In this document: positions 56,306 through 64,000 of the stretch, in pieces
How the letters are laid out: each line of letters begins with the position of its first letter
Numbering within the stretch: position 1 is the stretch's first letter
DNA from: Eubacterium sp.
GTDB taxonomy: Bacteria; Bacillota; Clostridia; Oscillospirales; Acutalibacteraceae
Length of the DNA: 64,000 nt
Assembly (NCBI GenBank): GCA_022511225.1
Contig: JAFLRZ010000006.1
Span: forward strand, 38,620-102,619
Direction of reading: 5' to 3'
Made by a program: the position numbers and the translations under genes
The notes under the pieces: model-generated
Databases searched by the model: none
What the model saw: the letters and a program-made list of their open reading frames with translations, nothing else
Told to the model about the DNA's origin: nothing

Positions 56306-57277
56306 TTATATATGGTCTTTATATCTCTCTGCCGTTATTATTCCGTCATCAACGTTAATTTTGCAGATTCTTGCGTTTCTGCGATCTCCTTTGAGTCCGT
56401 CATCTTGGGTATCTCTTGCATGGTATATTGCGTACCATTGACCGTCATATTTAATCATTGAATGATGACCCGTACCCTCCTCGAATTCATTTTTTGCCAT
56501 TACAGGCTGATACGTAACGTCGTCAGGATATTTTTCAAATTTTATCTTTGTGAGGTCTGTTTCATCTGTTTTGGCTCTTGCATAGCCGATGTAATAGGTA
56601 GGCTTTTGATAGCAGTTGCCTGAGTACATAAGATAATGCCAGTCGCCCTCCTTGAAGTAGAACGCACCCTCAATCGTATGCCAGTTTACACCCTTTTCAT
56701 ATCTGTCTTTCATATAGATATCCTCGTCAAGCGTAGGCACAACGAGCGTAACAGGCTTACCCTCAGCCTGTCTTGGATTAATCAGCCTGTCAACTACGAT
56801 ATAAGTACCCGGACGCTCCGAGTCAAAGCGGTTAGTTGAATAAAAAATGAATAAACCGCTCTCATTTTTTACAACGTGCGAGTCAATAGAAAAAGGATGA
56901 AGGAGCTGTGTAGGATTAATAAACGGACCAAGAGGACTTTCGCTTTCAGATACAAACATTGTCTGTCTGTGTCCGCCCTTATCAGGAGTATCGCCATAAA
57001 ATTCAAATGAATTGTACATATAATATTTTCCGTCAAGCTCAATTACAGACGGTGCCCAGAAATCCTGTACGTCAGGATAGGTAAACACTCTTCCCTGAAA
57101 CTTCCATTCTCCGAATAAATCATCTGCATCATAGGCATAAATTCCGTCATCGCCTGTAGTGTAGATATAAAATCTGCCCCTGCTTTCGAGAATAAACGGA
57201 TCAGCCTGACCGATGTAATGGTCCTTGTCAATCTTTAATAGGTGCATATAATTTACATTGCCTCCGTGGTCTTTCAT
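56306..57277 (-). CDS. Glycoside hydrolase family 43-like protein
   Basis: GQADPFILESRGRFYIYTTG, FWAPSVIELDGKYYMYNSF, IEGAFYFKEGDWHYLMYSGNCY, GTGHHSMI. Confidence 0.88.
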   Translation of the reverse strand: MKDHGGNVNYMHLLKIDKDHYIGQADPFILESRGRFYIYTTGDDGIYAYDADDLFGEWKFQGRVFTYPDVQDFWAPSVIELDGKYYMYNSFEFYGDTPDKGGHRQTMFVSESESPLGPFINPTQLLHPFSIDSHVVKNESGLFIFYSTNRFDSERPGTYIVVDRLINPRQAEGKPVTLVVPTLDEDIYMKDRYEKGVNWHTIEGAFYFKEGDWHYLMYSGNCYQKPTYYIGYARAKTDETDLTKIKFEKYPDDVTYQPVMAKNEFEEGTGHHSMIKYDGQWYAIYHARDTQDDGLKGDRRNARICKINVDDGIITAERYKDHI

Positions 57278-57340
57278 TAATAATTTATGGTATTATACTA
57301 TACGCCTTTATCTATTTCAACATAAAATTTGCATTATATT

Positions 57341-57802
57341 TTATAATTTACAGGGGATAAGCATTATCTGATTATTAACTATATCAATCATTCCATACCT
57401 GCTGTTTGCAACAGCACCCGGATTCATTATGCAAAGCTCGTTACCATACTCTGTATACTGATTGTGAGTGTGACCGAACAGGACTATATCTGCCCCTCTC
57501 CTCTTTGCCTCATCAATAATTCTTTCGTATCCGTGCTTTACGTAAAAGGGATGACCGTGGCTGAAAAACACCTTTTTACCTGCAAAGGTTATTTCCTTGT
57601 ACGCAGGCTTTGTTGAGTAAAAATCGCAGTTACCTGCAACTATTTCAAGCCTTAAATCAGGGTACATTGTCTGGATATCCTCGATGTCATCCTCGCCGTC
57701 TCCTAAAAATATAAATAAATCGGCATCGTTTTTATGCATTTCAACAATGTCAAATAAATTTCCCTTGTGACGGTGAGAGTCAGACATAACGACTATTCTC
57801 AT
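57341..57802 (-). CDS. YfcE/MJ0936 family metallophosphoesterase
   Basis: MRIVVMSDSHRHKGN, FLGDGEDD, VAGNCDF, FSHGHPF, FGHTHNQ. Confidence 0.92.
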   Translation of the reverse strand: MRIVVMSDSHRHKGNLFDIVEMHKNDADLFIFLGDGEDDIEDIQTMYPDLRLEIVAGNCDFYSTKPAYKEITFAGKKVFFSHGHPFYVKHGYERIIDEAKRRGADIVLFGHTHNQYTEYGNELCIMNPGAVANSRYGMIDIVNNQIMLIPCKL

Positions 57803-57866
57803 TCATAAAACACCCGCCTTTTTCATATATTGTAATAGATTATACTATAAGGGAGAAATTATTTCA

Positions 57867-58088
57867 ATGAACAATATACAAAAAGATTTAGGTAAAAGGT
57901 CAGGCATTGACGTGGATAAAATGAAGCAGGCGATACAAAAAGGAAAGCTTGAGGATTATCTTAATTCAAGTCTTTCTTCCGATACTGCAAAGCAGGTAAA
58001 AAATGTACTCAGCAGTAAAGAAGCGACTGAAAAGCTTCTTTCATCTGCTCAAGCAAAGGAGCTGATGAAAAAGCTTGGACTTAAATAA
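57867..58088 (+). CDS. Hypothetical small helical protein (73 aa)
   Basis: Intact ORF, first of three co-directional small genes. Confidence 0.6.
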   Translation: MNNIQKDLGKRSGIDVDKMKQAIQKGKLEDYLNSSLSSDTAKQVKNVLSSKEATEKLLSSAQAKELMKKLGLK

Positions 58089-58089
58089 T

Positions 58090-58437
58090 ATGGAGGGGCT
58101 TGGTGACATTATATCAAGCCTCAATTCTGATGATATAGAGATGCTCAAGGGTGTTGCAGCCTCCATTTTAGGAGGTGAATCATCCGAAAAAAAAGAAACT
58201 TCACCTGCCGATACAAGCCTTTCGCCTGCAAATATAGGGCTTGACGGAAAGGATTTTGAAATGATAATGAAGGCAAAATCGCTATTTGAGAGAATGAATA
58301 ATACTTCAAATAAAAATGTGGATCTTATTATGGCACTCAAGCCTCATCTTAGCAAGGACACACAGGACAAGGCAGACGCGGCACTGAGAATGCTTAAGCT
58401 TTTTGAGGTGCTGCCACTGCTACGGGAGCTGTTTTAA
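58090..58437 (+). CDS. Hypothetical protein (start placed at 58090)
   Basis: Start lies 1 nt after the upstream stop; its stop directly abuts the next ATG (58438). Confidence 0.6.
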   Translation: MEGLGDIISSLNSDDIEMLKGVAASILGGESSEKKETSPADTSLSPANIGLDGKDFEMIMKAKSLFERMNNTSNKNVDLIMALKPHLSKDTQDKADAALRMLKLFEVLPLLRELF

Positions 58438-58743
58438 ATGGCTGAATTTAATGAAAGTGATATAGAAGCGGCTAAAAGACGTGTTCGTGAAATGCGAAAC
58501 AGGGCAAATCGCTATATGTCTGATATGCCTGAGCGTGAAAGCAATGACAAAAATAATAGTACAAGTGGTCAAAGCAGTGAAGCAAGTAATTTATCTGACA
58601 GCAGCGCAAGGGAAGGGCAGACTGCAAGCGACGACAAATTGCAGGATAAATCATTTTTAATTATTCTCGCACTTATATTCATCTTGTCAAACGAGGGGGC
58701 AGATAACAAGCTTATTCTTGCACTTCTCTATTTACTATTGTAA
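58438..58743 (+). CDS. Hypothetical protein with hydrophobic C-terminal tail
   Basis: C-terminus SFLIILALIFILSNEGADNKLILALLYLLL. Confidence 0.6.
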   Translation: MAEFNESDIEAAKRRVREMRNRANRYMSDMPERESNDKNNSTSGQSSEASNLSDSSAREGQTASDDKLQDKSFLIILALIFILSNEGADNKLILALLYLLL

Positions 58744-58800
58744 AATCAAATAAAATATGGAAATTCCGTCAATAATATGTTATATTATAGATTAAATGTA

Positions 58801-60102
58801 ATGACTATTAACTCGGAGGGAAATTTGTTGGATTTTACTGTAAATAAAATTGCAAACGGAATAGAGCTTATAAACGTTAATGCTTCTCATTTCAAAACCA
58901 ATGAGCTTTCAGTTAACATAGCAGTTCCGTTAAAAAAAGAAACTGCGTCGGCAAATGCTCTGCTTATTAATCTGCTTTCAAGACGAAGCAAGACGTACCC
59001 GACCCTCGCAGCTCTTAACAAAAAGCTTGCAAATCTTTACGGTGCTGCCGTATCAGGCGGTGTAATAAAGCAAGGCGAATATCAGGTGCTGAAGCTTGGT
59101 ATTACGAGCATTGATGACCGCTTTTCGCTCGATGAGAGCAGTATTTCGCTTGAAGGAATTAAGCTTCTTTGCGATATGATTTTTAATCCTAAGCTTGATG
59201 AAAACGGATTATTTGAGCAAAAGGATATTGAAGATGAAAAGCGCATACTCATTGAAAAAATTGAGGCTGAGGAAAACGAAAAGCGCACCTACGTTTTAAG
59301 AAAAGCAGAGGAGCTTATGTTTGCTGATGAGCCATACAGCATAAACCGTTACGGCACGATTGAAAGCGTAAAGGCTGTGAATTCTAATGACCTTATATGC
59401 GCTTGGCAGAATGTCCTTAAATCCGGCAAAATAGTTGTTATCGGTGTCGGTGGTGCAAATGTCGGTGCTCTCAAAGAAACGCTTGAAAATGCATTCGGCT
59501 CAATTGAGCGTGATTACAATGGTCTGCCTGAAACTGTTTTTGTGCCGTCCTGCGAAAAGATCAAGGACCATACAGAGCGTATTGACGTTAAGCAGGGCAA
59601 GCTCGTACTCGGCTTCAGAGTTAATCTTAAGAGCGATGACGAGCTTACAACTGCAATGATTACCTTCAGTAACGTTTTCGGCGGGGGACCGTTTTCAAAG
59701 CTTTTTGCAAACGTAAGAGAAAAGCTGAGCCTTTGCTATTACTGTTCTGCGCAGTATAACAGGTCAAAAAGCTTTATTATGGTACAGTGCGGATGTAATG
59801 AAGAGAATATGGACAAGGCTATCAGCGAAATTCTTAATCAGCTTGAAGCAATTAAAAACGGTGATTTTGACGAGGAGCTTAAATCCTCTGTTATGGCGAT
59901 GAGTGATACCTACACTTCTGTTGAGGATATGCCGGAGGTGCTTGAAAACTTTTATGCATCGCAGATTGTGTATGATAAAACGAAATCTCCGCTTGAATAT
60001 GCCGAAAACTGCAAGCGTGTAACAAAGGAGCAGGTGCAAAAATGTGCACAGCTTTTGTCACTCGACACGATTTACAGACTTGCTTCAAAGGAGGCAGAAT
60101 AA
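58801..60102 (+). CDS. M16-family peptidase-like protein (YfmF type)
   Basis: Partnered with the downstream M16 gene; FGGGPFSKLFANVREKLSLCYYCSAQY; no HxxEH, as expected of the non-catalytic partner. The exact start is uncertain. Confidence 0.85.
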   Translation: MTINSEGNLLDFTVNKIANGIELINVNASHFKTNELSVNIAVPLKKETASANALLINLLSRRSKTYPTLAALNKKLANLYGAAVSGGVIKQGEYQVLKLGITSIDDRFSLDESSISLEGIKLLCDMIFNPKLDENGLFEQKDIEDEKRILIEKIEAEENEKRTYVLRKAEELMFADEPYSINRYGTIESVKAVNSNDLICAWQNVLKSGKIVVIGVGGANVGALKETLENAFGSIERDYNGLPETVFVPSCEKIKDHTERIDVKQGKLVLGFRVNLKSDDELTTAMITFSNVFGGGPFSKLFANVREKLSLCYYCSAQYNRSKSFIMVQCGCNEENMDKAISEILNQLEAIKNGDFDEELKSSVMAMSDTYTSVEDMPEVLENFYASQIVYDKTKSPLEYAENCKRVTKEQVQKCAQLLSLDTIYRLASKEAE

Positions 60103-61373
60103 TGAAAGAAATCAAGTCAGCCAAGCTCGGTGAAAGCTATTATGAAATTGACCATAAATCAGGACTGAAAATTTTTGTTATGCCTAAGGAGAATTATAGC
60201 TCAACCTACGCTATATTCGGTACGAAATACGGCTCTATTGATACAAAATTCAAACGCTCTGACAGTGAAGAGTGGACTGTTGTTCCCGAGGGAATTGCTC
60301 ATTTCCTTGAGCATAAGCTTTTTGAAAGCGAGGATCTCGATGCGTTCACAAGATATGCAAAAACCGGTGCATCTGCAAATGCGTACACCTCGTTTGATAA
60401 AACGTGCTATCTTTTTCAGTGCAGTGATTATTTTGAGGATTCTCTCGAAATACTCATTGACTTCGTAACCCATCCGTATTTTACCAAGGAAACGGTAGAA
60501 AAAGAGCAGGGCATTATCGGTCAGGAAATAACGATGTACTATGACGTAGCAGGTTGGATGAGCACATTTAATCTTCTTCGCTGTCTTTACAAAAATCATC
60601 CTGTCAGGATTGACATTGCAGGCACGGTGGAGTCTATCTCGCAAATTACTGATAAGCTCCTTTACGACTGCTATAATACGTTTTATAATCTTCACAATAT
60701 GGCTCTCGTCGTTGTCGGAAACGTTACACCTGAGCAGGTGCTTAAGGTCTGTGATGAACAGCTCAGCGTTACCGAGCCTCTTGAAATTGAACGCGCCTTT
60801 GACGATGAGCCGAGAGAGATTGCTGAAAATTACTGCGAATATAATCTTGCAATGAGTATGCCTGTATTTTCGTTCGGATACAAGGAAAAATGCGAAAAGC
60901 CTGAGCAGGATATCAGAAAGCAGATTGAAGTAGCAATACTTCTTGAAATTCTTGCAGGCAAGACCTCTCGTCTTTATACGAAGCTTTTTGACGAGGGACT
61001 TATCAATACGAGCTTTTCAAAGGAATATTTCACAGGCTACGGCTACGAGGCTGTAATCTTTGACGGTGAAAGCAAAAATCCTCAGGCAGTTGCCGATGCG
61101 ATTAAAGCAGAAATCGCAAGGCTTAAAAACGAGGGTATTGATGACGAGCAGTTTGAGGCAGTAAGACGCCTGCTTTATGGCAGTGAAATTATGGAGTATA
61201 ATGATATTGACTCTATTGCAAATTCTATGATAAGCTGTTATTTCAACGGTTGTTCAATTTTTGATGCTATGGATATATATCCGTCTGTTACAAAGCAGGA
61301 TATTGAAAAAAGACTTGCAAATATGATGGAGGAGCAGTACAGTGCACTTTCAGTAGTAAAGAGTGCTGAGTAA
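60102..61373 (+). CDS. M16-family zinc peptidase (YfmH type; start placed at 60102)
   Basis: HFLEHKLFE zinc motif (HxxEH), TGASANAYTSFDKTCY. Confidence 0.9.
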   Translation: MKEIKSAKLGESYYEIDHKSGLKIFVMPKENYSSTYAIFGTKYGSIDTKFKRSDSEEWTVVPEGIAHFLEHKLFESEDLDAFTRYAKTGASANAYTSFDKTCYLFQCSDYFEDSLEILIDFVTHPYFTKETVEKEQGIIGQEITMYYDVAGWMSTFNLLRCLYKNHPVRIDIAGTVESISQITDKLLYDCYNTFYNLHNMALVVVGNVTPEQVLKVCDEQLSVTEPLEIERAFDDEPREIAENYCEYNLAMSMPVFSFGYKEKCEKPEQDIRKQIEVAILLEILAGKTSRLYTKLFDEGLINTSFSKEYFTGYGYEAVIFDGESKNPQAVADAIKAEIARLKNEGIDDEQFEAVRRLLYGSEIMEYNDIDSIANSMISCYFNGCSIFDAMDIYPSVTKQDIEKRLANMMEEQYSALSVVKSAE

Positions 61374-61395
61374 AACAAAAGACTGCACAAAAATT

Positions 61396-62379
61396 ATGAG
61401 TGATTACACAAGAGTATATTTTGAAGGACTCGGAATTGATTTTGATATTCCGTCAGTAGCATTTACCATATTCGGTCACGATGTTCATTGGTACGGCATT
61501 ATTATAGCGTTCGGCTTTATTCTTGCAGTGCTTTACGGCGGCAGAATGGCTTATAAATGGAAGATGAGCCTTGACGGAATGACAGACGTTCTTATCTGGG
61601 GCACTATATTCGGAATAATCTGCGCAAGGGCATATTACGTTGCCTTTGAATGGGATTATTACAGTCAGCACCTTTCCGAAATACCTCAGATATGGAACGG
61701 AGGCATAGCAATTTACGGAGGCATAATCGGTGCTATAATCGGTGCGGCTATAGGCTGTAAAATAGGAAAAATAAATTTCCCTAATCTCCTTGATTTAGGC
61801 GCACTCGGACTTCTTATCGGACAAGGTATAGGCCGATGGGGCAACTTCTTTAATCAGGAGGCATTCGGCTCTAATACCGAAACCTCACCGTTTCGAATGT
61901 GGAGCTTAAAGATTAAAGAAACGCTTGAACTTTCAGCAGATACTCTTGCGCAAAAGGGTATGACGGTTAATCCCGATTTGCCTGTTCATCCCACGTTTTT
62001 GTACGAAAGCGTGTGGTGTATTCTCGGCTTCTTCATTCTCAATTACATCGTTCACAAGCACAGAAAATTCAAGGGCGAAATTTTTATGCTTTACGGCGTA
62101 TTTTACGGAATTGAAAGAGCAATAGTTGAGGGGCTCAGGACGGATTCACTCTATATAGCAAACACCTCACTCAGAGTAAGTCAGGTGCTGTCAATTGTGA
62201 TTGTAGTTGTGTTTGCTTCAGCGTTCATAGTATGTATGATAAAATACAAAAATGGTACGCTCCCAAAAGCACTCGTAATCGAGCCGATTGCCGAGAGCAC
62301 ATCCCAAAATGATGAAAAAACTGAAAAAGAAATAATTAATAACACTGATTCGGAGGAAGAATATGGCACAGATAATTGA
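61396..62379 (+). CDS. lgt: Prolipoprotein diacylglyceryl transferase (start placed at 61396)
   Basis: [53 protein letters not shown]. Confidence 0.95.
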   Translation: MSDYTRVYFEGLGIDFDIPSVAFTIFGHDVHWYGIIIAFGFILAVLYGGRMAYKWKMSLDGMTDVLIWGTIFGIICARAYYVAFEWDYYSQHLSEIPQIWNGGIAIYGGIIGAIIGAAIGCKIGKINFPNLLDLGALGLLIGQGIGRWGNFFNQEAFGSNTETSPFRMWSLKIKETLELSADTLAQKGMTVNPDLPVHPTFLYESVWCILGFFILNYIVHKHRKFKGEIFMLYGVFYGIERAIVEGLRTDSLYIANTSLRVSQVLSIVIVVVFASAFIVCMIKYKNGTLPKALVIEPIAESTSQNDEKTEKEIINNTDSEEEYGTDN

Positions 62380-63217
62380 CGGAAAGCTTGTTTCAAAGCA
62401 GGTTAGAGAAAGAGTAAAAAATGAAACAGAGGAGCTTAAGGCAAATGGAGTAACACCCGGACTTGCAGTAATTATCGTAGGTGATGATCCTGCTTCTCAG
62501 GTTTATGTCAGAAACAAGGAAAAGGCTTGCGAGGAGGTAGGCTTTTACAGTGAAAAGTATGCACTTCCTGCCCAAACTACTCAGGACGAGCTTAACGCAC
62601 TTGTAAAGGAGCTTAACGGCAGAAAGGATATTTCAGGTATTCTTTGCCAGCTTCCGCTCCCGTCACATCTTGATGATAAAGAGGTTATCAATCTTATTGA
62701 TCCGATTAAAGATGTTGATGCATTCCATCCTGTAAACGTTGGAGCAATAATGATTGGCGACTATAATTTCCTGCCCTGCACACCTGCCGGTGTTATGGAG
62801 CTTATCCATTCAACAGGCGTAGAGGTTTCGGGTAAAAAGGCAGTCGTTATAGGCAGAAGTAATATCGTAGGCAAGCCTCAGGCTATGCTTCTTCTCCACG
62901 AAAATGCAACTGTTGAGATTACTCACTCAAAAACAGTAAATCTCAGTGAAGTTACAAAGACGGCTGATATTCTCGTTGCTGCTATCGGCAAGGCGAAATT
63001 CGTTACCGCCGATATGGTCAAGGACGGTGCCGTAGTAATCGATGTCGGTATGAACAGAGATGAAAACGGAAAGCTCTGCGGCGACGTTGATTTTGAAAGT
63101 GTTAAGGATAAGTGCTCGTTTATTACACCTGTTCCAGGTGGAGTAGGTCCTATGACAATTTCAATGCTTATGCAAAACACACTCACTGCAGCAAAAATTC
63201 AGAATGGTATAGAGTAG
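62363..63217 (+). CDS. folD: Bifunctional methylenetetrahydrofolate dehydrogenase/cyclohydrolase
   Basis: [62 protein letters not shown]. Confidence 0.96.
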   Translation: MAQIIDGKLVSKQVRERVKNETEELKANGVTPGLAVIIVGDDPASQVYVRNKEKACEEVGFYSEKYALPAQTTQDELNALVKELNGRKDISGILCQLPLPSHLDDKEVINLIDPIKDVDAFHPVNVGAIMIGDYNFLPCTPAGVMELIHSTGVEVSGKKAVVIGRSNIVGKPQAMLLLHENATVEITHSKTVNLSEVTKTADILVAAIGKAKFVTADMVKDGAVVIDVGMNRDENGKLCGDVDFESVKDKCSFITPVPGGVGPMTISMLMQNTLTAAKIQNGIE

Positions 63218-63292
63218 GCAAAGCAAATCAAACCCAAACCGCCTAAAGCGCTGATATTTAAGCGATATTTGGCGTTTTCGATTTTGCTTTGC
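63218..63292. terminator. Nested long inverted repeat between folD and pncC
   Basis: gcaaagcaaatc...gattttgctttgc with an inner cgcc...ggcg. Confidence 0.45.
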
Positions 63293-63319
63293 ACCAATTT
63301 CAAAGGATGAAATGATTTT

Positions 63320-63790
63320 ATGGCATTAGAAGAACAGCTTGTAGAAAAATTAATTAAAAATAATTATCATATTTCTTTCGCAGAGTCTTGCACTGGAGGG
63401 CTATGTTGTGGTACAATAGTAAATGTGACAAACGCATCAAAGGTTCTTGATATGTCATTTGTGACTTATGCAAACGAAGCAAAGATGCAGCTTCTCGGCG
63501 TTAAGGCTGATACGATTCTTGCTAACGGCGTAGTAAGCGAAGAGGTCGCATACGAAATGGCTCAGGGTGCAGCAAGAGTTGCCGGGAGCGAAGTCGGTGT
63601 CGGTATTACGGGAGTAGCAGGCCCCGGTGGCGGCACTGAAAAGAAGCCTGTCGGAATGGTATGCTTTGGCTTTTCGATTAACGGACAGGTTACTACGTTT
63701 ACACAGCAATTTGGCGAAATCGGAAGAAATCAGGTCAGAAAATCAAGCGTAGAGTTTGTGCTTAACAAGCTGATTGAATTAATTGATTAA
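63320..63790 (+). CDS. pncC: CinA C-terminal/PncC family nicotinamide-nucleotide amidohydrolase
   Basis: SFAESCTGGLCCGTIVNV, GITGVAGPGGGTEKKPVG. Confidence 0.92.
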   Translation: MALEEQLVEKLIKNNYHISFAESCTGGLCCGTIVNVTNASKVLDMSFVTYANEAKMQLLGVKADTILANGVVSEEVAYEMAQGAARVAGSEVGVGITGVAGPGGGTEKKPVGMVCFGFSINGQVTTFTQQFGEIGRNQVRKSSVEFVLNKLIELID

Positions 63791-63793
63791 AAA

Positions 63794-63821
63794 ATGGCAG
63801 GAAGCAAAAACTTTCTGCCAA
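63794..63821 (+). terminator. Terminator-like hairpin after pncC
   Basis: tggcaggaag caaaaa ctttctgcca. Confidence 0.5.
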
Positions 63822-63825
63822 ATAC

Positions 63826-63901
63826 GCTGGTGTGGCGCAGTTGGTAGCGCAACTGATTCGTAATCAGTAGGTCGTCAGTTCGAGTCTGATCACCAGCTCC
63901 A
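63826..63901 (+). tRNA. tRNA-Thr (CGT anticodon)
   Basis: GCTGGTG/CACCAGC acceptor, anticodon loop TTCGTAA, TTCGAGT T-loop, encoded CCA. Confidence 0.9.
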
Positions 63902-63947
63902 TACGCCGCAGGATAATCTCCCTGCGGCGTTATAAAAAAGAATACCT

Positions 63948-64000
63948 GAAGGCGTAGCTCAGTTGGTTAGAGTACTTGCTTGACATGCAAGGGGTCGGTG
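63948..64000 (+). tRNA. tRNA-Val (GAC anticodon), truncated by window end
   Basis: TAGCTCAGTTGGTTAGAG D-arm; CTTGC TTGACAT GCAAG anticodon arm. Confidence 0.85.

Noticed and set aside
63904-63931. GC-rich hairpin between the two tRNA genes as a novel RNA
   Set aside because: cgccgcagg/ccctgcggcg is a short simple hairpin consistent with a terminator or processing spacer between tRNAs.

Overview
This 64-kb window is chromosomal and comes from a low-to-mid GC Clostridia, most consistent with a Ruminococcus-like Oscillospiraceae (inferred from protein character and gene order; no search was run). Most of it is core genome: pheA, galK, malQ, the run miaB-ylbF/ymcA-mutS-mutL-miaA-(HlyD-like)-yggS-sepF-divIVA-ileS-lspA-rluD, nfo, a GH3 glucosidase, rmuC, hisC, an ECF S component-coaX pair, a DUF1015 gene, yfmF/yfmH M16 peptidases, lgt, folD, pncC and two tRNAs. 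Two accessory loci stand out. (1) 32.5-42.6 kb is a compact phage-derived cluster. It has terminase, portal, protease, capsid, connectors, a LysM protein and a full Mu/P2/PBSX-like baseplate set. It has no recognisable sheath, tail tube, tape measure, integrase, replication or lysis genes, yet all its ORFs are open and tightly coupled. (2) 46.4-55.2 kb has an ECF sigma factor, a predicted single-pass anti-sigma-like protein with an extracellular BspA-type LRR domain, and a 2007-aa secreted LRR protein ending in a dockerin. A SigW-like promoter lies upstream of the sigma gene. Smaller observations include a panT-coaX leader with mutually exclusive hairpins, a 5' leader that pairs with its own Shine-Dalgarno sequence, a dispersed ~76-bp terminator-associated repeat (two copies), a Cys-rich tail on the YlbF-family protein next to miaB, and a 40-aa Cys-rich membrane miniprotein that the ORF track missed. 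All family calls come from reading motifs by eye.
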